NCBI RefSeq assembly: GCF_009649815.1
Contig: NZ_WJIC01000029.1
Coordinates: 1-64,000, forward strand
DNA from: Nocardia sp. SYP-A9097
GTDB taxonomy: Bacteria; Actinomycetota; Actinomycetes; Mycobacteriales; Mycobacteriaceae
Direction of reading: 5' to 3'
DNA length: 64,000 bases
The translations under genes were made by a program, and so were the position numbers. Within the stretch, counting starts at the first letter, position 1. Every line of letters begins with the position of its first letter. Under the pieces are notes generated by a model that saw only the letters and a program-made list of their open reading frames with translations, did no database searches and had not been told where the DNA came from. Shown here one piece after another: positions 8,341 through 18,005 of this stretch.

Positions 8341-8772
8341 ATGACCTCCAGCTCGGGGATGTACCGGATCTTGAATGACGGCACGCCACCAGTCGGCATC
8401 AGCTATACGCGGCCGGCATGGCAGCAGGTCTTTCTGGGTGGGCCCGTGATCGGCTGGGCCGTCCGGAGGGTCGATAGCAAGGTGTACAGCCTTGATATCG
8501 GCGGTTACCCATACACCGGGGTGGTGGACGGGAACCTCATTGCCACTATCCAGCAGGAGCAGGAGCAGGACCAGGACTGGCTGATCCAGTATCAAGAGGC
8601 CCAGGATGCCTACACCATCACGTCGAGTTCCGACCCCTCCCTCTGCTGGACAGTGGAGAGCAGCGACTCCGCTGAATCCATAGTCACGGTGAAGCCGCTG
8701 ATATCCACGAAATCCATTCCCCCGCAGTATCTTCCTTCTCAGCTCTGGCGACTGGAATCAATGGTCGAATAG
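8341..8772 (+). CDS. Beta-trefoil protein resembling the I66 serine-protease-inhibitor family
   Basis: The ATG at 8341 gives 143 residues; a GAGAGGA lies about 12 bases upstream. The protein starts SSGMYRILN and repeats a strand pattern of aromatic and alternating hydrophobic residues. It has WAVRR, then YSLDIGG, then WLIQY, then YTITSS, then CWTVESSDS, and ends QLWRLE. This spacing of Trp and YxI strands matches I66-type beta-trefoil inhibitors known from fungi and sporadic in bacteria. There is no signal peptide, so it probably acts in the cytoplasm or is released by lysis. It has its own terminator. Lectin-type trefoils are the main alternative. Confidence 0.65.
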   Translation: MTSSSGMYRILNDGTPPVGISYTRPAWQQVFLGGPVIGWAVRRVDSKVYSLDIGGYPYTGVVDGNLIATIQQEQEQDQDWLIQYQEAQDAYTITSSSDPSLCWTVESSDSAESIVTVKPLISTKSIPPQYLPSQLWRLESMVE

Positions 8773-8835
8773 GTAACCGCCTTCCATCCGCTTCACGCGG
8801 CACGGCGGGCCGAGTTGAACCGGACAAAAGGAACA

Positions 8836-8864
8836 GGGTCGCGCTTGTCGGCGCGGCCCTTTTC
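8836..8864 (+). terminator. Intrinsic terminator after the beta-trefoil gene
   Basis: A nine-base stem (8836-8844 GGGTCGCGC with 8851-8859 GCGCGGCCC, one G-T pair) surrounds a six-base loop and is followed by TTTTC at 8860. It lies 63 bases after the stop at 8772 and before the next gene. Confidence 0.8.
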
Positions 8865-8948
8865 TTCCGTCTTCGGCAGTGCCGATTTCCCGGACGGCAC
8901 CGTTCGAGGGGACGACAATGCGAAGGTGCGGAGCGGAGGAGGCGCGGC

Positions 8949-9911
8949 GTGAACGAAGAAGACGAGGTGGTCACGTCACTGTGGGCGCGGCGAGCTCGTT
9001 GGGCCCGTGCCGCGGATGCGGGGAAGAGGCGGGTGGACCGCGCGCGCACCGCTGTGCTGTACCTCGGCGGTGCGGGGGCGATCGCCGCGGCGTCGACTGC
9101 CACCGTGTTCCGGACGCCGGGACTGCTGCAGCTCGTGGTCACCACGGTCGGTGCCGTCTGTCTCGCGGTGGCGACATTCCTCGCGGCTCAATTCCTCACA
9201 CCCGCCGAGTTTCGCCGATGGACCCGCGCCCGCGCGGTCGCGGAGAGCATGAAGGAGGTCATCTACCGGTTCCGGGCACGAGCGCTCCCCTTCAGCGGAG
9301 ACGCCGCGGCGGCAAGGCTGCACAAGGCGATTGCCGAGATCGAGGAAACCGCCGACGATCTGCTGCCCTACGTGACCGAGATCGACGTCAGCCACGCATC
9401 GAGAGGCACTCGACGTTCGGATACCGCAGTCCCACCCGCGATGAACCCGGACGATTACGTGCGACTCCGGGTGCAGTACCAAATTACTCACTATTACGAG
9501 CGCAGGGCGCGTGAATACGCCGATCGAGCGCGGCGCCTGCGGATGTGGACCCTCATGCTCGGTCTGGCCGCCACCATCGTCTCCGTCGTCGCCGCGGTCC
9601 TGGCCGGCACCGCGACCAATGCGTCGACTCCCCTGTCTCCGGCATCCGCTTTGACGCCGTGGGTAGCGGTGTTGACCACACTCGGCGCAGCGGGCGCGGG
9701 CCATCTGACCGGCCGCCGGTACGAATTCCTGGTGATGAGCTATTCCGCGACAGCACGGCGGCTACAACAGCTGCTCCAGGAATGGCGAGCAGCGGGCTCA
9801 CCCTCCGACGAACAGCATTGGACGACCTTCGTCGACGCCTGCGAGAAAGTGATCGCCGCCGAGAACCGGACGTGGGTGGCAAAGTGGGCCGAGAATTCAC
9901 CCGACAGGTGA
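8949..9911 (+). CDS. SLATT/DUF4231 tandem two-TM membrane protein
   Basis: GTG at 8949 follows a GGAGGAGG site. The 320-residue protein has two similar modules. Each has a basic amphipathic helix, a pair of membrane segments (about 37-55 and 59-83; about 199-221 and 236-256), and a conserved tail. The first module tail reads FLTPAEFRRWTRARAVAE and the last ends AENRTWVAKWAE. These are hallmarks of SLATT (SMODS- and SLOG-associating two-TM) and DUF4231 proteins, which are predicted pore-forming effectors in nucleotide- or NTPase-driven conflict systems. It lies 113 bases upstream of the TIR-STAND gene on the same strand and is plausibly its membrane effector. Confidence 0.85.
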   Translation: MNEEDEVVTSLWARRARWARAADAGKRRVDRARTAVLYLGGAGAIAAASTATVFRTPGLLQLVVTTVGAVCLAVATFLAAQFLTPAEFRRWTRARAVAESMKEVIYRFRARALPFSGDAAAARLHKAIAEIEETADDLLPYVTEIDVSHASRGTRRSDTAVPPAMNPDDYVRLRVQYQITHYYERRAREYADRARRLRMWTLMLGLAATIVSVVAAVLAGTATNASTPLSPASALTPWVAVLTTLGAAGAGHLTGRRYEFLVMSYSATARRLQQLLQEWRAAGSPSDEQHWTTFVDACEKVIAAENRTWVAKWAENSPDR

Positions 9912-10024
9912 CACGTCTGGGTGAATGATGCGAAACCCGCCGATCCGACAAACGCGCTCGCACGCGCTGAACGAGTAGTCCATTACTCGCGATACTTGTT
10001 GCCGCGTGGGTGCATTATTTCCTT

Positions 10025-13000
10025 ATGTATCGGGTGTTTGTGAGCCACTCCAGTCGGGACAGAACGTCCGCGGTAGCTCTCACTCGGTGGCTGACCGAGA
10101 ATGAGCCGAGCCTGAGCGGGGAAGTCTTTCTCGATGTCGACCCCGAAACGGGTATCGCGCCCGGAACCCGCTGGAAATCCGAACTCGTTCGCGCAGTTGA
10201 TCGTTGCGAAGCGGTCATCTGCCTGATCTCTTCGGAATGGGAACATTCGGCGGAGTGCCTCGCCGAATTCCGGCACGCGGAATCTCTCAACAAACGAATC
10301 TTCTGCGCTCGTATCGACCCGCGGGTGCGCGGTGAGAAAGCACGCGAGTGGCAGTTCTGTGACCTGTTCTCCGACGGGCACAGCCCGGTCATCACGGTCG
10401 CGTCCGAAAACGGTGAAGCACCGATCATCTTCGCGGACAACGGATTACAGAGATTGCTCCGCGGTCTACGTGAGACCGGAATCGGAGCCGAACATTTTCT
10501 GTGGCCACCTCCGGACGATTGTGGGCGCGCCCCGTACCGGGGCTGGCAATCGATGGAGGATGTCGACGCGGCCGTCTTCTTCGGCCGCGACCCGCAAATC
10601 CTGCGCGGCCTGGACGCGATTCGAGGTATGCGCACGACCGGCGTCGAAAGCCTCTTCGTCGTGCTCGGCCCATCCGGTGTCGGAAAATCGTCATTCCTGC
10701 GCGCCGGCCTGCTGCCCAGACTGCGCCGGGACCGGGCGAACTTCATCGTCGGGGATATCGTGCGGCCCGAACGCGCCCCGGTCACCGCCGAACGCGGACT
10801 GGCACACGCCGTGTACCTGTTCAGAATTCGGGCCGGGCTGACCACCCCGGCGCTCGGCGATATCAAGGCCGCATGCCTGGCGGGCGACATCGGCAAGCTG
10901 ACGGATTGGTTGCGCGAGGCGCAGCATGCCGGTGCCGACCACGGCGTTGCGCCGACCCTGATATTGCCGATAGACCAGGCCGAGGAACTGTTCGCCGCCG
11001 ACGCCGGTCCGGAAGCGGCCCAATGCCTTTCGCTGCTCGGCGGTCTACTGCAATCCGCCGCGATGGCCGAATTGCCGATAATCGCGGTACTGACCATTCG
11101 AGCCGACCGCTACGAAGCGCTACAGACCGCGCCGGAATTGCTCGGCGTGCGTGCCCGCGAATTCGGTGACTTGAAGCCGATGCCGGTCACCGAATTCAAA
11201 GAGGTGATTACCGGCCCGGCCGCGCGCGCAACCGCCGCGGGCTTGCGCCTGAGCCTCGAGCCCGCGCTCGTCACCCAGTTGCTGACCGAAGCCACCGGCG
11301 GGGCGGACAGTCTGCCATTGCTCGCGCTCACACTCTCGCGCCTCTACCTCGACTACGCCGGCACCGGGAAACTCACCCTCGCCAACTATCAAGCCATGGG
11401 CGGTATGCAGCACATAGTCCAGGCCGAAATCGATACCCTGCTCGCCACGGATCCCGACAAGCGCGCAGGGCAATTGGAAACACTGCATACGGCGTTCATT
11501 CCTTGGCTCGCCACCGTCGATCCGAATACCGACCAGCCATCACGGCGAGTCGCGCATTGGAGCGAGCTGCCGCCGGCGAGCCACGATCTGATCAACGCCA
11601 TGGTCGATCGGCGACTGCTCGTCAAGGATGAACGTGGCGGCGAGACGGTGATCGAGGTAGCACTGGAAAGCCTTTTCCGGCAATGGGATCCGCTGGCCCG
11701 CTGGCTTCGTGAACATGCCGAGGATCTCAAGGAAGCGGATAACCTCGACCGCGCCGCCGCGGACTGGGAGCGCAACGAGCGCAACCCGGAGTGGCTGATC
11801 GAGGGTGTGCGACTGTTCGCGGCGCAGCAGCTGGCGGACTCGCCGGTGTTTGGGAATCGAGTACGCAACGCGACGGAATTTCTACGCGCGTCACGAACCC
11901 GCGAGGATGCCGAAGCCGATGCCGAGCGGCAACGCCAAGAAGCCGAACTGCTCAATGCGCAGCAACGTCGAGACGAGGCTCAAGCTCATGCGGCTGTGCT
12001 GCAAACGCGCACGCGGGTCCTGCGCGCGGTACTCACCTTGACACTGGTGGTGGCCTTGGTCGCGGTGACCGGCTTCGTATTGGCGGTCGCGGCCCGCAAC
12101 GACGCGAATGTGAAACGCGATGAAGCCGACGCTCGTAGCCGTGATGCCCTCGCCGAACGATTGACCTCGCAAGGGCAGGCCATGCTCGCCGGCGGCCAGC
12201 CCGGCAGCGAACTGCAGGCAATCGACAAACTGCTTGCGGCACAGCACATCTCGGCGAATCCGAACATCGGCGCGCTGGGTGCGGTGTTGAGCAACAAGGC
12301 GAACCTGCAGAAGATATTCGACCGGCCACAAGGCAGTCACCTCAGTGCTGACGGTCGACGAATCGCAATACACACCCCGTCGGGAACCCAGCTGGTCGAC
12401 GCTGCCAACGGGCAACCGATCGGAGAGCCGTTTGCGGATCCCATGTCCGCCGCCGCAGGTCTGAGCATCGACGGGCGATTTGTCGCGATAGTCAACACTG
12501 ACCACTCGATCAGGGTCTGGGACTCCGGCACCCGCCAGCCCGTCGGGCAGCCGATGACAGGCATTGTGGGCTGGATCCGCAATGAGGCGGCGGTGAGTTC
12601 GGACGGGCACCGAGTTGCTTCAGTAGACACGGAGAACTACACCTTGCGGTTGTGGGACTCTGCGACCGGGCTACAGATCGGCAGTCCGCTCGCGGGACAC
12701 GAGGGGCCGGTGTCCGCTCTGGCTTTCAGTCCGGACGGACGCCGCCTGGCTTCAGCGGGTATGGACAACACTGTCAGGCTCTGGGACGCGAGTAACGGTG
12801 CGCGCCTTGGTGAACCGCTGAGAGGCGGCGACCCACGCATGGGCAACGCGGACGGTAATCTCAGCGTTGCATTCAGCCCCGACGGCCACACCGTCGCTGC
12901 GGGAGGAAGTACCCTGGGTGTGGGTACATTCTTAAGCGCAGGGACGCCGCTGCGGCTGTGGAACGCCGATACCGGCGCGGCGATCGGCACGCCGGTCTTC

Positions 13001-14314
13001 GGAAACTACGGAGCAATCCGTTCAGTGGCATTCAGCCTGGACATGGGCCGGATCGCCACCGGTGGCAGCGACAAGACCGTGCGGCTGTGGGACACGTACA
13101 CCGGACAGCCGATCGGCCATCCGCTCAGGTTTCAGGAACCGGTGGAGGCCGTCGCTTTCACCCGGGAAGGAAATCGGATCGTTTCGGTGTCCGGCGACAC
13201 CGTTCAGATAGTGAACGCCGATCCCGATTCCGCATTTGCCACGAAGATGGCTGGCAGCGTACGGACTCAAACACACTATGCCCTGGTCAGCACGGAGGAT
13301 GGCCCGCGAATCCACGCCTTCGGAGACAACACATATCAACGGTTCGACGCCGATACCGGCGAACCGGTCGGCCATGCCATCGTTTCCGAGGCACTTCGAG
13401 AGATCAACAGCGCGTTCGCCTTCAGCCCGGACGATCACTGGCTCGCAATCACGACCGGCAAAGACATACGCGTCCTGGACACCTCGAATGGGCAGCCGCA
13501 CGGCGACCCGATCAAAGGGCATAGCGACGACGTGACCAGCGTGGACTTCAGCCCGGATGGGCAGACACTTGCCACCGGAAGCGCCGACAAGACAGTCCGG
13601 CTCTGGGACTGGCGAAACGGCCGGCAGATCGGCGAGCCGATGACCGGGCATGAATATTCCATCCAATCGGTCGCCTTCAGCGGGGACGGCCGCCGCCTGT
13701 ATTCACGCAGCGGGGATGTGATCCGGATCTGGGACATCACCGAAAGCCCGGCGATCGGCAAGCCGCTCCGCGGCCCTGACACCGGCAACTGGTTCACCGA
13801 TATGAAGATCAGTCCCGATGACCGGCTCATCGCCACGGCCAACTGGAACGGAATTCAGCAGTGGGACGCCGAGACCGGCGACGCCGTCGGCCCGCCCATA
13901 GGCGTCCCCGACGATCAGCGTGTGGCCATCGCCTACAGTCCCGACGGTCACTATCTGGCCTCGACCTGCGCGGAGCGTCACTCGGCGTGCACGGACTATA
14001 CGTTGCGGATCTGGGATACCACCTCGGGACGCCAGATCGGCGAACCCGTCGACATCGCGGCAGCGGGCATGACCGCCAAGGTCAATTTCAGCCACGACGG
14101 ACGCCGCATCTTCCTCACCGCCACCGAAGTATCCCTCAACGGAAATCCGCCTTTCATCGGTGGCGGCATCTGGCAGCTCCCAGCACCCGCCGCATGGGCA
14201 GACGTGTTGTGCGACAAGCTGGTCACGAATCCCAGCCACCAGCAGTGGACGGACTGGATCTCACCCGACATCCCCTACCAGGAGCTGTGCCCCGGCAAAC
14301 CTGTCACTCCCTGA
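10025..14314 (+). CDS. TIR - STAND NTPase - TM - WD40 signalling protein
   Basis: I start at ATG 10025, where the TIR fold begins (MYRVFVSHSSRD); GTG at 10010 adds five residues. The 1429-residue protein has a TIR domain (1-about 150) with FLDVD and the segment SAECLAEF, whose Glu81 is the probable NADase residue. The STAND ATPase follows (Walker A GPSGVGKS at 215-222, Walker B about 312-321). A charged coiled region leads to one membrane segment (about 668-690), then a WD40 propeller of about ten repeats (about 755-1400) with motifs such as FSPDGRRLASAG and VRLWD. The TIR part is predicted to degrade NAD or make a nucleotide signal once the repeats sense a trigger. Confidence 0.92.
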   Translation: MYRVFVSHSSRDRTSAVALTRWLTENEPSLSGEVFLDVDPETGIAPGTRWKSELVRAVDRCEAVICLISSEWEHSAECLAEFRHAESLNKRIFCARIDPRVRGEKAREWQFCDLFSDGHSPVITVASENGEAPIIFADNGLQRLLRGLRETGIGAEHFLWPPPDDCGRAPYRGWQSMEDVDAAVFFGRDPQILRGLDAIRGMRTTGVESLFVVLGPSGVGKSSFLRAGLLPRLRRDRANFIVGDIVRPERAPVTAERGLAHAVYLFRIRAGLTTPALGDIKAACLAGDIGKLTDWLREAQHAGADHGVAPTLILPIDQAEELFAADAGPEAAQCLSLLGGLLQSAAMAELPIIAVLTIRADRYEALQTAPELLGVRAREFGDLKPMPVTEFKEVITGPAARATAAGLRLSLEPALVTQLLTEATGGADSLPLLALTLSRLYLDYAGTGKLTLANYQAMGGMQHIVQAEIDTLLATDPDKRAGQLETLHTAFIPWLATVDPNTDQPSRRVAHWSELPPASHDLINAMVDRRLLVKDERGGETVIEVALESLFRQWDPLARWLREHAEDLKEADNLDRAAADWERNERNPEWLIEGVRLFAAQQLADSPVFGNRVRNATEFLRASRTREDAEADAERQRQEAELLNAQQRRDEAQAHAAVLQTRTRVLRAVLTLTLVVALVAVTGFVLAVAARNDANVKRDEADARSRDALAERLTSQGQAMLAGGQPGSELQAIDKLLAAQHISANPNIGALGAVLSNKANLQKIFDRPQGSHLSADGRRIAIHTPSGTQLVDAANGQPIGEPFADPMSAAAGLSIDGRFVAIVNTDHSIRVWDSGTRQPVGQPMTGIVGWIRNEAAVSSDGHRVASVDTENYTLRLWDSATGLQIGSPLAGHEGPVSALAFSPDGRRLASAGMDNTVRLWDASNGARLGEPLRGGDPRMGNADGNLSVAFSPDGHTVAAGGSTLGVGTFLSAGTPLRLWNADTGAAIGTPVFGNYGAIRSVAFSLDMGRIATGGSDKTVRLWDTYTGQPIGHPLRFQEPVEAVAFTREGNRIVSVSGDTVQIVNADPDSAFATKMAGSVRTQTHYALVSTEDGPRIHAFGDNTYQRFDADTGEPVGHAIVSEALREINSAFAFSPDDHWLAITTGKDIRVLDTSNGQPHGDPIKGHSDDVTSVDFSPDGQTLATGSADKTVRLWDWRNGRQIGEPMTGHEYSIQSVAFSGDGRRLYSRSGDVIRIWDITESPAIGKPLRGPDTGNWFTDMKISPDDRLIATANWNGIQQWDAETGDAVGPPIGVPDDQRVAIAYSPDGHYLASTCAERHSACTDYTLRIWDTTSGRQIGEPVDIAAAGMTAKVNFSHDGRRIFLTATEVSLNGNPPFIGGGIWQLPAPAAWADVLCDKLVTNPSHQQWTDWISPDIPYQELCPGKPVTP

Positions 14315-14452
14315 GCTCCTCGACGACACAAACCAGCACCCCGGAAGACACCGCGCGGTCCGCGCCCGCGGTCATGAAGTGGATGGTTGTCTTTCTGTTC
14401 CGGGGTGGCGTTAACTCGGTGGACTGTGCTGTCGAGCGGGGTGAGGGTTGCC

Positions 14453-17167
14453 GTGTTGGTTGGTCGTGAGGTCGAGCGGGAGCTGATTTCCGAGTTCGTG
14501 CTCGGGGGCGGCGAAGCGGTGTTGGTTGTTCGCGGGGAGCCGGGGGTGGGTAAGACCGCAGTGCTGGATATGACTGCGGAAATTGCTGTGGCGCAGGGGG
14601 TTCGGGTGTTGCGGGCGGCGGGGCTCGAGTATGAGGCCGAGTTGAAGTTCGGGGCGCTCAATCAGTTGTTGCATCCACTATTGGATGGTGTGGGCGAGTT
14701 GAGCCCGGCACATCGGCAGGCATTGAACGTGATCATGGGGTTGGAGCCGGGGGCTATGCCGTCTCAGCTCATTGCCGGGGCGGCGACGCTGGCTTTGCTG
14801 AAAGCTGCTGTTGTGCAGGGTAGTTCGCTGCTGCTGCTGGTGGATGATGTGCAGTGGCTGGATCTGTCGAGCACGATGGCTTTGAGTTACGCGGCTCGGC
14901 GTTGGACGGGGACCGATATTCGGATGCTGGTGGCGGTGCGGGCGGACGCCGATGACGGGTTCACGCGCAGTGGCTTCCGGGTCCATGACCTGGCGCCGCT
15001 GGACGACGGCGATTCGGACCGGTTGTTGCGCAGCACATTTCCGGCCTTGTCGGCGCGCGTGCGCCGGCGGCTTCGCGATGATGCGCAGGGCAATCCGCTC
15101 GCGCTGCTCGAACTGCCCGCCGCGTTCGCCGAAGATAAGGCTCCGGCCGATCTGCCCGCGGTGCTGCCGCTGACCGATCGGTTGCAGCGATTGTTCGCCG
15201 ACCGGCTCGCCGGGCTCCCGGCGGGGACGCGAAGGATGCTGCTGTTCGTGATTCTCGCCGGTACGGAGAACAGCCTGGCTTTGGAAGACTGCGCCCCGAC
15301 ACCGAACGGGCAGGCCGATCTGCCTCCTGCCGAGCGGGCCGGGATCGTCCGGGTGAATCCGCATACCGGCCGAATGGAATTCCGGCATCCGCTGATCCGT
15401 TCGGCGGTGATCGAGCAGTCGTCCAGCGAGGAACGCCGGCACGTTCATCGCATCCTCGCCGAGGCGTTCGCGGACCAACCGCAACGGCGCGCCTGGCACC
15501 TCGGGCAGGCCGCGATCGGACCCGATGAGGAGATTGCCGCATCGCTGGAGACGTTGTCGCAGAATATGATTCGGCACGGCGACAGCAGGCGCGCGGCGGC
15601 GGCAATGCTGCGTGCGGCCGAGCTGAGTCCCGCGGATTCCGACCGGGCACGGCGTATCGCCCGTGCGGCCTATCTGGGAGCCTCGATCACCGGCGACCTC
15701 GCCGACACCGCACGGCTGCTGTCGCAGGCCAATCGCACAGATGCCCGCGACACCCCGTCGTTGGAAGCGGCCGTCGCCGCCGCGGCCCAGCTACTCAACG
15801 ATGAAGGTGACGCCACCACCGCGGGTAGACTGCTGCTGGCGACCATCGAAGTGCATGAGCGGGACATCGATTCGGGCCGGGACACAATGGTCGAGGCGTT
15901 GCACACGCTGCTGTATGTCGGGTTCTTCAGCGGCCGCCCCGAACTCTGGCACGACATCGACAAGGTCCTCGAGCGCGCGAAGCCGCAGCCGACCGACACA
16001 TTGTCGTTGCTGCACAACATCTTTGCCGACCCGATCGCGGCCACGCCCGAAGATCTGCGGCATCTCGAACACGCGCTGGACGGACTGCGTTTCACCTCCG
16101 ATCCGCTGCGGATCGTCCGGGTCGTGACCGCCGGGGCCTGTATCGATCACATCGGCGAAGCGCGCGAAGCACTCTGGCGCGTGATCGCCGACGGGCGGCG
16201 CGGCGGGGCGATCGCCAAGGCCATCGAAGCCCTGTTCCTCATCGCCCAGGACGACTGGTTCGAAGGCAACTGGGACGAGCTGATCGAGGTCACCGCCGAG
16301 GGCCTGCAACTGTGTGCCGAGTACGGATACACGCTGCTGGCGGGACCCGGGAACCTACTGCGCGCGCTCGTCGACGCGGCGCGCGGCAATACCGATGCCG
16401 CCGACCTCGCCGCCGAGGAACTACTGCTGTGGGCCGCGCCGCGCCGTCTCACGACCTTCGCCGCCTACTCCTCGCATATTCGATGCCTCATCGCACTCGG
16501 ACAGTCGGCGTTCGACGAGGCGTATCGCCATGCCGCGGCGGTCAATCCGCCGGGCCGGTTTCCGCACTACACGCCGCTCGCACTCTGGCTGGTGCTCGAA
16601 CTCACCGAGGCAGCCGCCCGCAGCGGCCGCGTTGCCGAGGCAAGAGCCCACGCCGAAGCGGCCGTCGCCGCGGGTGTACCCGAGCTGTCGTCCAAGCTTC
16701 GGATGGTGAGCACGGCCGCGCTGGCCCTTACGGCCGAACAGGATTGGCGTGAACTGTTCGACGACGCCTTGGCCACACACGACTCTCAGCGCTGGGTGTT
16801 CGAACGTGCCCGCGTCGAACTGCTCTACGGCGAGCGACTGCGGCGAGAGCGCGAACCGGCTTCTGCCCGAGCACATTTGGCCCTCGCGGCCCAGGCATTC
16901 GAACGCCTGCGAGCGATTCCGTGGCTGGACCGCGCTCGATCGGAACTGCGTGCGGCCGGTGAACCGGTCGAGGTGCGATCGGTGCTGACACCGCAGGAGC
17001 GGGCGGTCGCCGAACTCGCGGCGTCCGGTTTGACGAACAAGGAGATCGCCGAGCGTTTGTTCCTGTCCGCGCGCACGGTATCCACCCATCTGCATCGGGT
17101 GTTCCCGAAACTCGGTATCGCCACCCGCGGTGCGCTGCGCGACGCGATGAGCAAACACTCCGGCTGA
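14453..17167 (+). CDS. Large ATP-binding LuxR-family (LAL) transcriptional regulator
   Basis: I place the start at GTG 14453, giving VLVGREVERE at the N-terminus as in other LAL proteins, with GGTGAGGG just upstream; an in-frame TTG at 14387 is the longer option. The 904-residue product has Walker A GEPGVGKT (28-35), Walker B LLLLVDDVQWLD (126-137), a long helical-repeat middle, and a C-terminal LuxR helix-turn-helix (about 843-904, LTNKEIAERLFLSARTVSTH). It probably activates the adjacent hydrolase gene at 17257 or other local genes in response to a small ligand. It is on the same strand as the TIR gene but 138 bases away, so it is likely a separate unit. Confidence 0.92.
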   Translation: MLVGREVERELISEFVLGGGEAVLVVRGEPGVGKTAVLDMTAEIAVAQGVRVLRAAGLEYEAELKFGALNQLLHPLLDGVGELSPAHRQALNVIMGLEPGAMPSQLIAGAATLALLKAAVVQGSSLLLLVDDVQWLDLSSTMALSYAARRWTGTDIRMLVAVRADADDGFTRSGFRVHDLAPLDDGDSDRLLRSTFPALSARVRRRLRDDAQGNPLALLELPAAFAEDKAPADLPAVLPLTDRLQRLFADRLAGLPAGTRRMLLFVILAGTENSLALEDCAPTPNGQADLPPAERAGIVRVNPHTGRMEFRHPLIRSAVIEQSSSEERRHVHRILAEAFADQPQRRAWHLGQAAIGPDEEIAASLETLSQNMIRHGDSRRAAAAMLRAAELSPADSDRARRIARAAYLGASITGDLADTARLLSQANRTDARDTPSLEAAVAAAAQLLNDEGDATTAGRLLLATIEVHERDIDSGRDTMVEALHTLLYVGFFSGRPELWHDIDKVLERAKPQPTDTLSLLHNIFADPIAATPEDLRHLEHALDGLRFTSDPLRIVRVVTAGACIDHIGEAREALWRVIADGRRGGAIAKAIEALFLIAQDDWFEGNWDELIEVTAEGLQLCAEYGYTLLAGPGNLLRALVDAARGNTDAADLAAEELLLWAAPRRLTTFAAYSSHIRCLIALGQSAFDEAYRHAAAVNPPGRFPHYTPLALWLVLELTEAAARSGRVAEARAHAEAAVAAGVPELSSKLRMVSTAALALTAEQDWRELFDDALATHDSQRWVFERARVELLYGERLRREREPASARAHLALAAQAFERLRAIPWLDRARSELRAAGEPVEVRSVLTPQERAVAELAASGLTNKEIAERLFLSARTVSTHLHRVFPKLGIATRGALRDAMSKHSG

Positions 17168-17256
17168 TGTACGTCAATTGACGGATTCTGCGCTCCGGCC
17201 GCGCGCCTAGATTTGGTTGTGCCGAACAACGATTCAGCACAGAGGAGACTCCGAAC

Positions 17257-17946
17257 ATGAGTACACAGAGCAAGACCGTCGTCCTGGTGCACGGCGGTTT
17301 CGTCGACGGATCCGGGTGGCGCGCGGTCTACGACGAGCTCGCCGCAGACGGATTCAGTGTGCGCGTGGTCCAGAACGCGACCAAGTCGCTCGCCGATGAT
17401 GCCGCGACCACCCGGCAGGTCCTCGACGATATCGAGGGCGATGTCGTACTCGTCGGCCATTCGTACGGCGGCGCGGTCATCACCGAAGCGGGCACCCACG
17501 AGAAGGTCACCGCCCTCGTCTACATCACCGCCTTCGCCCCCGACAAAGGCGAATCGGTGAACGCCCTGCTCGGCACCTTCCCCCAGGACGGCCCCCAGCC
17601 CCCGATCCTGCCCCCGCAGGACGGCTACCTGTTCCTGGACCGAGCCAAGTTCCACGAGTCCTTCGCCGGAGACCTCAGCGCGGCCGACGGCAAGTTCCTG
17701 GCCGATTCGCAGGTCCCGTGGGGCCTGGACGCCCTCGGCGGACCCATCAGCGAAGCCGCCTGGCGAGTGAAGCCCAGCTGGTACCTGCACGTCACCGAGG
17801 ACAAGATGATCCCGCCCGTAGCGCAAGCCTCGATGGCCGAACGGATCGGTGCGACCGTCATGGAAACCCCTGGCAGCCATGCCATTTACGTCTCCCGCCC
17901 CGAGGTCGTCGCGAACATCATCCGCAGCGCGGCCGGCACCGCCTGA
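17257..17946 (+). CDS. Alpha/beta hydrolase
   Basis: A compact 229-residue alpha/beta hydrolase. VLVHGGFVDGSGW near the N-terminus supplies the oxyanion hole, GHSYGGA holds the nucleophile Ser, and a late GSHAIYVSRP supplies the catalytic His. There is no signal peptide, so it is cytoplasmic. Agreement with the short esterase-like family found widely in actinomycetes is good, but the substrate is not apparent. AGAGGAGA precedes the ATG. It lies 89 bases after the LuxR regulator and ends at a strong hairpin. Confidence 0.9.
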   Translation: MSTQSKTVVLVHGGFVDGSGWRAVYDELAADGFSVRVVQNATKSLADDAATTRQVLDDIEGDVVLVGHSYGGAVITEAGTHEKVTALVYITAFAPDKGESVNALLGTFPQDGPQPPILPPQDGYLFLDRAKFHESFAGDLSAADGKFLADSQVPWGLDALGGPISEAAWRVKPSWYLHVTEDKMIPPVAQASMAERIGATVMETPGSHAIYVSRPEVVANIIRSAAGTA

Positions 17947-17957
17947 CCTCGTCACCC

Positions 17958-18005
17958 CTGGTAGCCGGGTGGCCGTTCACCGCGAACAGGCCACCCGGCT
18001 ACCAG
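17958..18005. terminator. Bidirectional hairpin between convergent genes
   Basis: A perfect 17-bp inverted repeat (17958-17974 with 17989-18005) encloses 14 bases. It sits between the hydrolase stop at 17946 and the minus-strand gene ending at 17999; the right arm includes that gene's stop codon. It very probably terminates both transcripts. Confidence 0.85.

Noticed and set aside
10015..11097. Minus-strand frame opposite the TIR-STAND region
   Set aside because: It is antisense to a clear TIR and ATPase coding region and is Ser/Arg-rich without motifs.
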